A stretch of 58,251 nt of DNA. It comes from an uncultured Lachnospiraceae bacterium (GTDB lineage Bacteria; Bacillota; Clostridia; Lachnospirales; Lachnospiraceae). Position numbers and translations under genes: made by a program. Where the stretch lies: contig CAJUNR010000030.1 of the NCBI GenBank assembly GCA_910587765.1, forward strand, positions 1-58,251, given 5' to 3'. Shown piece after piece: positions 7,664-16,116 of this stretch (position 1 is its first letter; each line of letters starts with the position of its first letter). The notes below the pieces were generated by a model. That model made no database searches, was not told where the DNA came from, and saw nothing but the letters and a program-made list of their open reading frames with translations.

Positions 7664-8458
7664 ATGGAACAGATGCAGGAAATTATAAGGGAGAGGGCTG
7701 TGCAGTACGCGGAGGAAGCGTTTGCGGAGCATGGAGAGGAGGTTTCAGCGGCATTTGACTGTATCATGACGTGCAGATTTGTGGCCAGACAGTCCGGACT
7801 TCTGGCGTTGGATGAACTCGCGGAGGACTGGAAGGAAGAGGAAGAAATTCCGCTGAAAAGTCTGCTGATCGGCATGGTGCTGGAAATTGTAGACGCCGCG
7901 GACATGGAGGTCTGGGAGGAGAAGGCCTGCCGGCGGATCCTGGAGAGCGGATATTCCGGATATGAATGGTACATCGCCAATCTCTATGTGACGGGATGCA
8001 AAAATCTGTATATGGGCGTCCATCATACGCAGTATTACCTTCTCTGCCGGGCGATGGTGCCCGAGTGCTGGCTGGAGGACTTCGACGACTACTGGGAAAG
8101 CTGGACGAACGAGGATCAGAGAAGATATGAGGCCCATATCGAAGACTGGGTGCGGTACGTTTTCCCAAGGGAGGCCGCGATCCGCGCCGCCTTTCACAGA
8201 AGATTCGGGGAGATGGAGCCGGAAGGCCTTCAGCGGATCCTGGAGGAGCTTCCGGATAAGATTCTGGCAGCCGCGCTGGCAGGAGCCGGGGATCCCCTGC
8301 GGAACCGCTTTCTGGAACAGATGTCCGCGGAACAGAGGAAGGCTGTCATGGAGGAATGGTATCAAAACAGGAGTGATGAATACAGTCTGCGCGATATCGA
8401 AAAAGCCATGGAGCGGATGACCATGGCGGCAGGCCTGATGGGAGCGGCCGGGGAGTAG
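7664..8458 (+). CDS. Soluble MotA-cytoplasmic/FliG-C-like fusion protein B
   Basis: A 264-residue protein. The ATG at 7664 is preferred because GAGGAGGGAG ends just before it. An alternative ATG at 7649 overlaps the previous stop. Residues 41-85 (ARQSGLLALDELAED, then IPLKSLLIGMVLEIVD) resemble the cytoplasmic segment of MotA-type stators, typically AR+EGLLALEE...FL+KG...VVDG. Residues 184-252 (LQRILEELPDKILAAALAGA, then RNRFLEQMS, then YSLRDIEKAMERM) resemble the FliG C-terminal domain, typically LKEVD..DLALALKGAS..LKEKIFKNMS...VRLKDVEEAQQKI. There are no membrane helices and no flagellar genes nearby. The domain assignment is inference from pattern matching. Function unknown. Confidence 0.7.
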   Translation: MEQMQEIIRERAVQYAEEAFAEHGEEVSAAFDCIMTCRFVARQSGLLALDELAEDWKEEEEIPLKSLLIGMVLEIVDAADMEVWEEKACRRILESGYSGYEWYIANLYVTGCKNLYMGVHHTQYYLLCRAMVPECWLEDFDDYWESWTNEDQRRYEAHIEDWVRYVFPREAAIRAAFHRRFGEMEPEGLQRILEELPDKILAAALAGAGDPLRNRFLEQMSAEQRKAVMEEWYQNRSDEYSLRDIEKAMERMTMAAGLMGAAGE

Positions 8459-8467
8459 GCTTTGCGC

Positions 8468-8920
8468 CTACTCCTCTTCGCCGGTTTCACGGAAGCAGAT
8501 CTCATCCGGCTCTCTCAGGTAGCCGATCAGGTCGATGGAAGAAAGCCAGCTTTCCAGTTTTTCGTCCAGCGCCCCCGGGTCCGTCTCCGTGAGCTTCCCG
8601 TTGATGTAAACCGCTCCGTTTTCCCGGATCTCCATTCTGCCCAGAAACAGGTTGTCGGACTGGTAGAAGGTGGGGATCGCCCGGGTAATCTGTCCCTTTT
8701 GATCCTTTTCCAGACAGATCAGCATGAAGGGGTCCAGGAACAGGTCGCCGTAAAGGTCCTTGCCGGCGGCCATTTCCACCTGGATGGAGTCTTCGTCCTC
8801 ATCGTTGATATAGACGGACAGATCCCACTCGCCGGACTTTTTGATCGTGGCTCCGGCGGGACCCACGACTTTCAGAATCTCAGCCATTTTCTTTCCGTTT
8901 TGCATCTGGATACTTGCCAT
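8468..8920 (-). CDS. Conserved hypothetical acidic protein
   Basis: A 150-residue soluble protein. The long frame up to 9082 is rejected because GGAGAAG lies directly before the ATG at 8920. The sequence is strand-rich with a Gly-containing core (LKVVGPAGATIKKSGEWDL, then VEMAAGKDLYGDLFLDPF, then TFYQSDNLFLGRMEIRENG) and a short acidic C-terminus. I do not recognise a catalytic motif. It points opposite to its neighbours, with only 9 bases between its stop and the stop of the MotA/FliG-like gene, and divergent from 9205. Confidence 0.75.
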   Translation of the reverse strand: MASIQMQNGKKMAEILKVVGPAGATIKKSGEWDLSVYINDEDEDSIQVEMAAGKDLYGDLFLDPFMLICLEKDQKGQITRAIPTFYQSDNLFLGRMEIRENGAVYINGKLTETDPGALDEKLESWLSSIDLIGYLREPDEICFRETGEEE

Positions 8921-9149
8921 AGAAACTTCTCCTTTTCCATGTGTTTTACAGGATCGGCATCCGTATAACATAGAGCGGAGCCGATGTGTTTGACCGAACC
9001 GACCCCAGTATAACAGAGAGAGAAGCCGACGGACGCCATGGTAATGACGGGTCAAACGGTGTCCTGCGGACATTTTTGTCAAGACTCATGGATGCAAAAA
9101 CGGAAAAATTCTGGCACGTCACACTAATGTCGCTTACATAGGACAGGCG

Positions 9150-9160
9150 TATGTTATACT
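9150..9160 (+). promoter_or_regulatory. Extended -10 element upstream of the 9205 gene
   Basis: TATGTTATACT, identical over 11 bases to 4360-4370, with TTACAT at 9134-9139 as a weak -35 at 15-base spacing. A TGTCG lies 23-25 bases before the -10 in both places. This is suggestive of common control, not proof. Confidence 0.35.
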
Positions 9161-9204
9161 CTTCCTGCAAAGGCGCACATTGACAGCAAAACAGCAGGAG
9201 GAGA

Positions 9205-9651
9205 ATGCAGTTGGATTATTTATGTATGGCAGTGCAGAGGAAGGTAACGAAAAAGCAGAGCTTTGGCAGCAGGGAACAGGCCCGGGAGTATTTCCGGGAG
9301 AATTACGGGGCGGACTGCTGCATCGAGGAAAAAGGAGAGCTGAAAAAGAAGTTTCTGGAAAAGCTGCTTTCCGGAGAGAGACAGATGATGCTGCATCTGG
9401 CCGGCATTTACCGCAGGGGCAGCGGCTTCTGGGTTCTGGAGGAAACCTATTATTACAGAGGGCACAAAAGCGCCGGGGCGGAAGGAATCCTGGAGGTGAG
9501 GAATCAGCTTCCGAAGGAACTGACCGCAGACAGCATCTCCCTGGACATCTGTTCGGAGAGCGCGGAGACGCCGGAGCGGTTTTTGAAGAAACTGAGAAAG
9601 CTGACGGCGGAGGCGAGGAGAAATTTCCGTGCCGCCAGAGAAGACGAATGA
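9205..9651 (+). CDS. Hypothetical basic protein
   Basis: About 148 residues, rich in Lys/Arg at the N-terminus, with an aromatic strand segment (FWVLEETYYYRGH) and a C-terminal charged helix. The start is uncertain: ATG at 9205 is only two bases after AGGAGGA, whereas TTG at 9211 has ideal spacing and would remove two residues. The stop is 12 bases before the next gene, so the two form one unit. No family is recognised. Confidence 0.7.
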   Translation: MQLDYLCMAVQRKVTKKQSFGSREQAREYFRENYGADCCIEEKGELKKKFLEKLLSGERQMMLHLAGIYRRGSGFWVLEETYYYRGHKSAGAEGILEVRNQLPKELTADSISLDICSESAETPERFLKKLRKLTAEARRNFRAAREDE

Positions 9652-9663
9652 GGGGGAACTTTT

Positions 9664-10230
9664 ATGAAAGACAAAAACCGGCTGCCGCGCATCGAGCGGC
9701 AGCTCCTGCTTTATGATTGTGTGTGCCGGTGCGAGATTACCATGTTCGGTATTGTCTGCGAGTTTTATCCTTATAATATGCGTCTGCTGCAGCGGGATCT
9801 GGCGGATCTTCGGGACGCGGGGCTGGTAGCCGTGAAGTACTCGAAAAAGGCAAAGGGGTATATCAAGACCGGCGTGCCTGCCTTTGAGCAGAAAGCAAAA
9901 CCCCGCAGGAAAGCCTATCTGGTGCGGCTGAACCGGCTGGGAAGGCTGATGTCGGAACTGGAGAATGAAGACGTCCCCTGGGAGGAAAAGAAAGAAAATC
10001 GGGAGAACGGGGAGGAGCAGGAATATTTTACCGCGAAGGATTCCTACAACCAACTGTTTCCCGGGCTTTCGGAGCGCACCAGACAGCGGGATTTTGAGGT
10101 GCTGCGCAATATCGGATATTGGGTGAGCTACAATGCCGAGGAGCATTATTTTGATCAGGGAGAATTTTCTTTTGCCTGGTGCGACGCGCCCAGGGTGATC
10201 GATCGGGATTATCTGGAAGGAAACTGGTAG
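9664..10230 (+). CDS. Winged-helix DNA-binding protein
   Basis: A 188-residue protein with two predicted winged-helix units. One lies at about residues 10-65 (a QLLLYDCVCRCEITMFGIVC helix pair, then LLQRDLADLRDAGLVAVKY). The second lies near the C-terminus (SERTRQRDFEVLRNIGYWVSY). The RxLQRDLxxLRxAGLV pattern is like the DeoR/WYL-type HTH, but no WYL ligand domain follows. It is likely a regulator, perhaps of the accessory cluster. It is the last gene before a strong hairpin at 10237-10276. Confidence 0.75.
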   Translation: MKDKNRLPRIERQLLLYDCVCRCEITMFGIVCEFYPYNMRLLQRDLADLRDAGLVAVKYSKKAKGYIKTGVPAFEQKAKPRRKAYLVRLNRLGRLMSELENEDVPWEEKKENRENGEEQEYFTAKDSYNQLFPGLSERTRQRDFEVLRNIGYWVSYNAEEHYFDQGEFSFAWCDAPRVIDRDYLEGNW

Positions 10231-10236
10231 AGGGAC

Positions 10237-10276
10237 AGCAAAAGAGCGGCTGCTTTGACACGGCCGCTCTTTTGCT
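10237..10276. terminator. Bidirectional intrinsic terminator
   Basis: A 14-bp perfect stem (AGCAAAAGAGCGGC paired with GCCGCTCTTTTGCT) around a 12-base loop lies between convergent genes. The A/T-rich outer stem supplies U-rich tails in both directions. Confidence 0.75.
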
Positions 10277-10280
10277 GCGC

Positions 10281-10850
10281 TTAATTCATCACGCTGGAAA
10301 CATACTCGATCGACGCCAGATCGTCTCCGGAGAAGATAAAGTTCAGCGTCATTCCGCCTTTTTTATAGGCGATTTTCTTGTCATCTTCTTCGTAATCATC
10401 CCCGTAGGCTTTGATGATGTCCTCCCTGCTGCTGGAAAGATCAATGCCCTCCGACGTTCCGACCGTATCGTCCTTGAGGATCACATAACCCACATAATTG
10501 TCCTCCCCATCCGGATAGGTCGTGATCTCAAATCCCGGATAAGTGTACAGATAAGCCGTCCCCTGCGCCGCGCAGCTTGGTTCCTCAAAGATACTCTTGG
10601 GCTCGCCCAGCGCGTCCGCGATCGGCGCCATATCCATGTCCACGCCAATGCTGATTCCGTCGGTCTCGAATACATATCCTCCAGCGCCGGACTGCGAAGA
10701 ATCTCCGGAAGCGTCCGCGGACGGACTGTCCTCCTGCTCCCCTGCGCTGTCCTGCACTTCCTTTTCCTTCTCCTTGGACCCGCATCCGCTCAGTCCGAGA
10801 ACGGCGATCATCGTCACCGCCACGATTCCTGTTATCCATCTCTTTTTCAT
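10281..10850 (-). CDS. Secreted lipoprotein
   Basis: A 189-residue precursor with a lysine-rich N-terminus, a hydrophobic core and a lipobox LSGC (Cys23), so it should be anchored to the outer face of the membrane after signal peptidase II cleavage. Residues 24-60 form an acidic Ser/Glu linker. The rest is a strand-rich domain with two similar halves (ISIGVDMDMAPIADALGEP and SSREDIIKAYGDDYEED), reminiscent of small SmpA/BLIP-like folds, but this is only an impression. It follows the SGNH gene at 18 bases and may be the last gene of that operon. Confidence 0.85.
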   Translation of the reverse strand: MKKRWITGIVAVTMIAVLGLSGCGSKEKEKEVQDSAGEQEDSPSADASGDSSQSGAGGYVFETDGISIGVDMDMAPIADALGEPKSIFEEPSCAAQGTAYLYTYPGFEITTYPDGEDNYVGYVILKDDTVGTSEGIDLSSSREDIIKAYGDDYEEDDKKIAYKKGGMTLNFIFSGDDLASIEYVSSVMN

Positions 10851-10868
10851 ACCTGAACCTCCTGTCGC

Positions 10869-11927
10869 TTAGTTTTTATTGTCAAGTTCCCGAAGCTGCC
10901 TGTCGATCTCCGCACGGTAGTCTGAAAGCTTCTCTTCCCACCTGGCTTCCAGCTCCTCTTCGCCTCTGCGGCTCTGAAGCCCGCATTCTTCCAGCAGAAT
11001 TTTTCCGAAATAACGGGACATCTTCTCCGCTCCGGACAGATTCAGATGCAGACCCGCGTCGTAGGTATCCCGGCTGTAATCCAGCCCGATCTCCTCCGTC
11101 ACATCGAGAAAATTATAATATTTGAGTCCATGCTCCTCTGCATAGTCCCTGATCTGCACATCCCATTCTTCGTACCAGTACGGATGCAGGCTCGGCGCTT
11201 TCACGAGCACCAGCTCCACACCAGATTTTTCACACAGTTCTGTCATCTTATCCAGATAATAATACGCGTTCTCACCGAAGCGGTAGTCCGAAAGAATCCT
11301 TCCCTCCGGCACATTCTCCGCCGGCTTTACGTCGACGCGCATATAATACCCGTTATAAGTCACTTTTTCCTTCTCCCAGAAATACCGGAGATCGTCCTTC
11401 GTCAACTGGTTCCAGCGGCTGTGATACCGCAGAAGCGGAAACACATACTCGATAAAATGTTCATCCTCTCTCATGGACGCCAGAATACATCCGATCTTGG
11501 ACCCGGACCAGCGCATGCCGTCCAGGGTCATCCGGTTGTATGCTTCCTGCTGAGGCTCGTTGAACTCCATCGCCAGAACGTTGAATACCACCACATCCGG
11601 CTTTTCATATTTCAGCGTCTCTTCCAGCAGATAATAGGACTGCCAGATCAACTGCTGCGCGCTGCCCCGGATATAGCTGTTGATACCGTACTCCTCCCAG
11701 AGAACTGCGGGAGAAATGTTTTCGTACAGTTCGCAATCTCCGATAAAGATCACATCGTGATCTTTCTCCTCATCGTAATACTCCTGTACCATGCCTCCTT
11801 CCGTTACGTCATCCATATATTTCGGCATCAGCAGACGCTGCAATAAGTACAGAATGACAGCAAGCGCCAGAATGGTAAGAACAATTCTTACCGTTTTTCT
11901 CCTCCGCCGTCTTTTTCTTCCCTTCAT
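10869..11927 (-). CDS. Membrane-anchored SGNH-family protein (DltD-like position), GDC motif
   Basis: A 352-residue protein with a very basic N-terminus, one membrane helix (about 13-33) and an extracytoplasmic SGNH-type domain. Block I reads FIGDCELYE (63-67 region), so Cys replaces the usual nucleophilic Ser of GDS. The C-terminal block reads DAGLHLNLSG with the expected His. In canonical dlt operons DltD is a membrane-anchored SGNH protein that works with the MBOAT DltB, and this protein holds the same place here. The start at 11927 is chosen because GAGGAGAGACGGT precedes it. The TTG fifteen bases upstream lacks a binding site. It could be a thioesterase or acyltransferase. The substrate is unknown. 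Confidence 0.82.
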   Translation of the reverse strand: MKGRKRRRRRKTVRIVLTILALAVILYLLQRLLMPKYMDDVTEGGMVQEYYDEEKDHDVIFIGDCELYENISPAVLWEEYGINSYIRGSAQQLIWQSYYLLEETLKYEKPDVVVFNVLAMEFNEPQQEAYNRMTLDGMRWSGSKIGCILASMREDEHFIEYVFPLLRYHSRWNQLTKDDLRYFWEKEKVTYNGYYMRVDVKPAENVPEGRILSDYRFGENAYYYLDKMTELCEKSGVELVLVKAPSLHPYWYEEWDVQIRDYAEEHGLKYYNFLDVTEEIGLDYSRDTYDAGLHLNLSGAEKMSRYFGKILLEECGLQSRRGEEELEARWEEKLSDYRAEIDRQLRELDNKN

Positions 11928-11981
11928 ACCGTCTCTCCTCAAGCGGCGGCAAAGCCGGGCTTCTCCGCCGGTTCCGCCTGC

Positions 11982-12704
11982 TCATCTGCTTTCTGTAATC
12001 AGTTCCCGATATTCCTTCTTCAACTCCCCGCAGACTTCCACCGCACGTTTCGCCATCAACTGCATGAGATCCAGATACCCGCCCCCGATCTCATAATTGC
12101 CATGAATCACGGAAAGCTCCGTACATCCAAGAAGGATTACCTCCGCGCCGCCTCTTTTCAATTCCTCGGAGGCCCCGTTAAAAAGCTCCATCTGCGGCGG
12201 ACGGCCGGCTTTGACATTGTGATAGATCAGATGCATGATCTGCTGCTGCTTCTCTTCCGACGGCAGCAGCAGACGGCAGTCCGAGGACGCAAATGCCTCC
12301 TGGAACAGTCCGCTCGCCAGAGTCCCCGACGTAGCCATCAATCCCGCCGCATGAATCCCTCTCTCCAGAAGATACATGCGCGTCTCCCGAATCATATTGA
12401 TAATCGGCACCGGAATCCCTTCCGTCAGCTCCCTGTAGAAATAATTGGATGTAATGCAGGGAATGGCAATCAGCTCCGCCCCCTGCGCCGACAGCTCCTG
12501 TCCGATCCGGATCAGATCCGGCCGCGGATCCGCCTTCGTATGATCGAGAATGAACGACGTCCTGTCCGCTATCTGCGGACAACTGTGAATCAGCATCTCG
12601 ATATGCTCCTGATCCGTCTGCGCCTTTGTCATCTGCGTGACCATCTGCATAAAAAGCGCAGTCGCCATGGGGCCGAGCCCTCCGATGACTCCTAATTTTC
12701 TCAT
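11982..12704 (-). CDS. Aspartate/glutamate racemase family protein
   Basis: A 240-residue cytoplasmic enzyme of the PLP-independent Asp/Glu racemase family (RacD/YgeA type). It begins with the GVIGGLGPMAT motif. The two catalytic cysteines are visible in IPCITSN and LLGCTELS. The enzyme would interconvert L- and D-aspartate or a related acidic amino acid. Its place inside an operon with an adenylation enzyme and an asparagine synthase suggests that it supplies a D-amino acid for surface modification. That link is inference. Confidence 0.88.
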   Translation of the reverse strand: MRKLGVIGGLGPMATALFMQMVTQMTKAQTDQEHIEMLIHSCPQIADRTSFILDHTKADPRPDLIRIGQELSAQGAELIAIPCITSNYFYRELTEGIPVPIINMIRETRMYLLERGIHAAGLMATSGTLASGLFQEAFASSDCRLLLPSEEKQQQIMHLIYHNVKAGRPPQMELFNGASEELKRGGAEVILLGCTELSVIHGNYEIGGGYLDLMQLMAKRAVEVCGELKKEYRELITESR

Positions 12705-12791
12705 CCCTGTCTCACCTTCTTTTCCGGCTGCTTTTCACACCTCCGTGCGTCCGGCCGGCGCGCCTGCAAAACGCAGCCTTCCCGATTCCCG

Positions 12792-14165
12792 TTACTGTAT
12801 CCCGGGATATCTGGACCTGTCATAGTTATGCGTGCCGTCATGGGTATCGGAATACGCCATCAGCTCCGCATCCGTCTTATAGAAAAATGTGGAACCGTCC
12901 ACTCTCCTGCAGGTGTCAAAGTGGTGCCAGCCTTCTCCAATGTCAATCAGGTTCCAGTAATGCATGGTCGTAGGCGTCGGTATCTTCTCGATGTCCATAT
13001 TCTTGATCCCGGCTCTGGTCAGCAGACACTTGGCCGTCATGGCATAAACATAGCAGTCGCCCTTGCGGTCCACAAGGCCTCTGTACGCCCCCTGGACCCA
13101 GTTTGTCTTGGGCGTGCCGTCAAAATAGGCAATTTTCTCATGGCACCAGTTATAGATTTTCTTCGCCTTGTCAAGCTCGCTCAGCGTCCCAGAGTCGCCG
13201 AAAAGCGACGACAGAATCTTGTCCGCCTCCGAGTTGACCAGTTCCTCCGTTATATTGTCCACCGACACCGGTTCCACGTGCACGACCGCCGACGCGGAAG
13301 CCTCGTTTCCCGCGCTGTCCACCGCCCGGTAGAGCACCTCATAATCCCCTTCTTTTGCGAGATCCACTCCGTCGGCATCCACCTGAAGTTCCACATCATC
13401 GTCAATATTATCCGTAACCGTGATGCCTTTTTTGTAGGAGATGCTTCCGCCCACGGGAACAATCAGATCGACAACGCCGGAGATAACCGGCGGCTCCGTA
13501 TCCACCGTAACCTTCAGCGACGCGGTCTTCTTTGTGACGTTTCCCCCTTCGTCCGTGATGAGGAGCAGTACCTCGTGATCGCCGTCGCTCTCTCTGTCCG
13601 GCTCCTCTTCAAACTGTACCGTCGTGGAGGTCGCATCCTCAATCTCCTCGATGAAATCTTCGGCGGAGATCTCCTTCCCCGCATAAATCGTCCGGTCCCT
13701 TGTGACCACGACCGGGGCAACGGTGTCCTTCACATGGAGGGTGGAAGTCACTTCCCTGCCGAAGATTCCGATCACCACTTCATAATCGGCCACGGTATCG
13801 AGCGCCGTATCCCCGTCAAGCCCGGAGACAATCTCCGCCGTTTTGCTCCGCCAGCGCAGGAAGTCTTCCAGATCGGGACAGGGTTCCCCCGCCTCGACCG
13901 TCACGTCTTCCTTCACGCACATAGCCGGGAGCAGCACATACGTCCCAGCAACCGCCGCCATCATCAGCAGAAGCCAGCATATCAGGCCGGCCAGGAAGCG
14001 GGCCCGCCTGCGCTTCTTTCTCTTTCTGCGGACATGCGCCTTCCTCCTCTGCTCGTCGTGTCTTCTGTATTCTTCCTGCCTTTTGTATGTTTCCTGCCTT
14101 CTCTGCGTTTCACGCCGTCTTTGAACTTCACGGCTTCTGCTTCTGTTCCTTCTCGCCTGTCCCAA
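12792..14165 (-). CDS. Membrane-anchored protein with Ig-like repeats and transglutaminase domain
   Basis: A 457-residue protein starting at TTG behind GGAGGGG (six-base gap). Residues 1-57 are extremely Arg-rich and cytoplasmic, followed by one membrane helix (about 58-80). Two or three cadherin/Ig-like domains (about 90-300) carry the repeating pattern DTxxPV... and VDSAGNE. The C-terminal domain is transglutaminase-like, with a Cys (KGDCYVYA), His (TMHYWNLI) and Asp (HHFDTC) triad in the right order. It probably acts at the cell surface as a transglutaminase, amidase or protease on wall material. It lies between asnB and the racemase in the dlt-like operon. Confidence 0.88.
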   Translation of the reverse strand: MGQARRNRSRSREVQRRRETQRRQETYKRQEEYRRHDEQRRKAHVRRKRKKRRRARFLAGLICWLLLMMAAVAGTYVLLPAMCVKEDVTVEAGEPCPDLEDFLRWRSKTAEIVSGLDGDTALDTVADYEVVIGIFGREVTSTLHVKDTVAPVVVTRDRTIYAGKEISAEDFIEEIEDATSTTVQFEEEPDRESDGDHEVLLLITDEGGNVTKKTASLKVTVDTEPPVISGVVDLIVPVGGSISYKKGITVTDNIDDDVELQVDADGVDLAKEGDYEVLYRAVDSAGNEASASAVVHVEPVSVDNITEELVNSEADKILSSLFGDSGTLSELDKAKKIYNWCHEKIAYFDGTPKTNWVQGAYRGLVDRKGDCYVYAMTAKCLLTRAGIKNMDIEKIPTPTTMHYWNLIDIGEGWHHFDTCRRVDGSTFFYKTDAELMAYSDTHDGTHNYDRSRYPGIQ

Positions 14166-14212
14166 AGATGACCCCTCCCCTCACAGCACAAAGTCTCCCT
14201 CAAGCCTCTCTG

Positions 14213-16048
14213 TCAGATCGAGAGTGAAAAACGTTCGCACAACATGGTGACCGTCGTGACGATCAGCAGATAATCAATCTCATATGCTCCCATCAGTTTA
14301 AAATCACTCTGCCGGTAAGTCTCCTTCATTTCCTTTACATAATCCGCATCAAAGATTCCGTATTTGCGGATCAGCGCGTCATCCAGAAATTCCCTTCCCC
14401 CCAGGTGCTTGATCATGGCAGACATGCCCGGCGCCTGAAAGGGGAATTTTTTCCGTTTGAGAATCTCATCCGGTACAATCCCCTGGGATGCCTTTTTCAG
14501 AATATATTTTTCATTCACACCGTCCAGTTTATACTTGTCCGGTATGGAAGTGACAAAAGAAAGCAGTTCCACATCCAGAAACGGATGCCTTCCTTCCACC
14601 GAATGGGAAAAGAACATCCGGTCTCCGTGCTCACCCAGCAGATGATCGGACAGACGAAGCTTATAGTCGATATAAGACCGCCGCTTCTGCGTGCTGAGCC
14701 CTTTGACGCGCTCTACATTGATCGGGCTTTCCGCCCAGGCGGAAAAACGGTCAATCTCCCCGCGCACGTCGCTGCTGTAGATCTTTCTGTGTATCTTACG
14801 AATCTCCGGATGAATGCGCTCATAGCGGAAATACGGATCGCCCCACAGCCGTTCGTTGCATGCGCATTCCTCCGCGGACATGCTTCCTCTCTGCATGCTC
14901 CGGAACTGGTCGACCATATATCCCGCATAGCCGTAGAAAAATTCGTCGGAGCCCTGTCCCGTCAGCACCGCTTTGGCCGGAGAATCCTGCACCAGCGCCG
15001 ACAGCAGATACGCCGCCACATCATAGCTCTCCTTGACGGCGGCCTCCGAGTGATAGATCACCTCCGACAGATTCTCCCAGATCTCTTCCTCCGCCACGTT
15101 GGTATGATAGTGCGTCGAATGAACGCAGTCTCTGACGATCTTCTGATAAGGGCTTTCATCCAGTTCCCCCGCAATCTCCGCGGAGAACGAATAATAACTG
15201 TTCAGCAGATATTTTCCGATGTAACAGGCCACGACCGAACTGTCCAGGCCGCCGGAGATGTAAAAACCGATCGGAACATCCGCTACCAGTCTTCTGGATA
15301 TCGCTTTCTTCAGCAGCTCCCGAAGCCGTTCCACGTAGTACGCCTCGCCCTTGTCCTCTTCTTCCGGGCTGTAGACGACATCCCAGTATTCCATGTTCTG
15401 CGGCTCCTGCCCCGGCAGAATCCGCAGCATATGCCCTCCTTCCAGGGAATGAATCCCTTCAAAGAAGGTAACCGGCGAGACAATGCCGGGATAATTCATC
15501 AACTGGTCCACCGCTTTTAAGTTCAGCTTCCGCTCCACGCCCGGATATTCCAGAATCGCTTTGATCTCCGACGCGAACACCACCCGGTCGTCCACCATGG
15601 TGTAAAAGAGCGGCGCGATACCGATCTGGTCCCGTACCAGAAGCAACTGCCGGTTCCGGTCGTCGTACAGCGCAATCGCAAACTGTCCGTTCAGACGGCC
15701 CGCGAAATCCGTTCCGCACTCCTCATACAGATGGAGAATCACCTCCACGTCCGTTCCGGTCCGGAAGACATGCCCCTTCGCCAGCAGTTCGTCTTTCAGA
15801 CTCTGATAGTTGAAGATTTCTCCGTTGCAGATCATGGAAACGGTCCGGTCCTCATTCTGGATCGGCTGCATGCCGCCGTCGAGATCCAGGAAACTCAGCC
15901 GGTTAAATCCCAGTCCGATCTGGTCAAGCACCAGCGTCCGGCTTCCGTCCGGTCCCCGGTGACGGATTTTCTGAAGCATCCGTTCAAGGATCCCTTCCTC
16001 AATCGGCCTTCTTTCTTTTCGATTATAGATTCCGCATATTCCGCACAT
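14213..16048 (-). CDS. asnB: Asparagine synthase (glutamine-hydrolysing) family
   Basis: A 611-residue class II amidotransferase. Cys2 starts the glutaminase domain (MCGICGIYN), with RHRGPDG and the CNGEIFNY block following. The synthetase domain has the pyrophosphate loop SGGLDSS at about residue 265 and the later GSDEFFYGY block. The reaction makes asparagine from aspartate with glutamine and ATP. AsnB homologues in wall or natural-product operons can amidate other carboxyls. Here the gene sits between an MBOAT and a transglutaminase gene, so amidation of a surface or carrier-bound amino acid is possible. A plain biosynthetic role cannot be excluded. Confidence 0.9.
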   Translation of the reverse strand: MCGICGIYNRKERRPIEEGILERMLQKIRHRGPDGSRTLVLDQIGLGFNRLSFLDLDGGMQPIQNEDRTVSMICNGEIFNYQSLKDELLAKGHVFRTGTDVEVILHLYEECGTDFAGRLNGQFAIALYDDRNRQLLLVRDQIGIAPLFYTMVDDRVVFASEIKAILEYPGVERKLNLKAVDQLMNYPGIVSPVTFFEGIHSLEGGHMLRILPGQEPQNMEYWDVVYSPEEEDKGEAYYVERLRELLKKAISRRLVADVPIGFYISGGLDSSVVACYIGKYLLNSYYSFSAEIAGELDESPYQKIVRDCVHSTHYHTNVAEEEIWENLSEVIYHSEAAVKESYDVAAYLLSALVQDSPAKAVLTGQGSDEFFYGYAGYMVDQFRSMQRGSMSAEECACNERLWGDPYFRYERIHPEIRKIHRKIYSSDVRGEIDRFSAWAESPINVERVKGLSTQKRRSYIDYKLRLSDHLLGEHGDRMFFSHSVEGRHPFLDVELLSFVTSIPDKYKLDGVNEKYILKKASQGIVPDEILKRKKFPFQAPGMSAMIKHLGGREFLDDALIRKYGIFDADYVKEMKETYRQSDFKLMGAYEIDYLLIVTTVTMLCERFSLSI

Positions 16049-16116
16049 AACTTCTCTCTCCTGTCAGAGTCCTCTTTTGTATCCTTCTTCTCAATCCTCT
16101 TTTTCCGGATACCGCA

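Noticed and set aside
9112..9132. TGGCAC as a possible sigma-54 -24 element upstream of the 9205 gene
   Set aside because: The GC of the -12 element is not at the required spacing (TA is found ten bases after GG).
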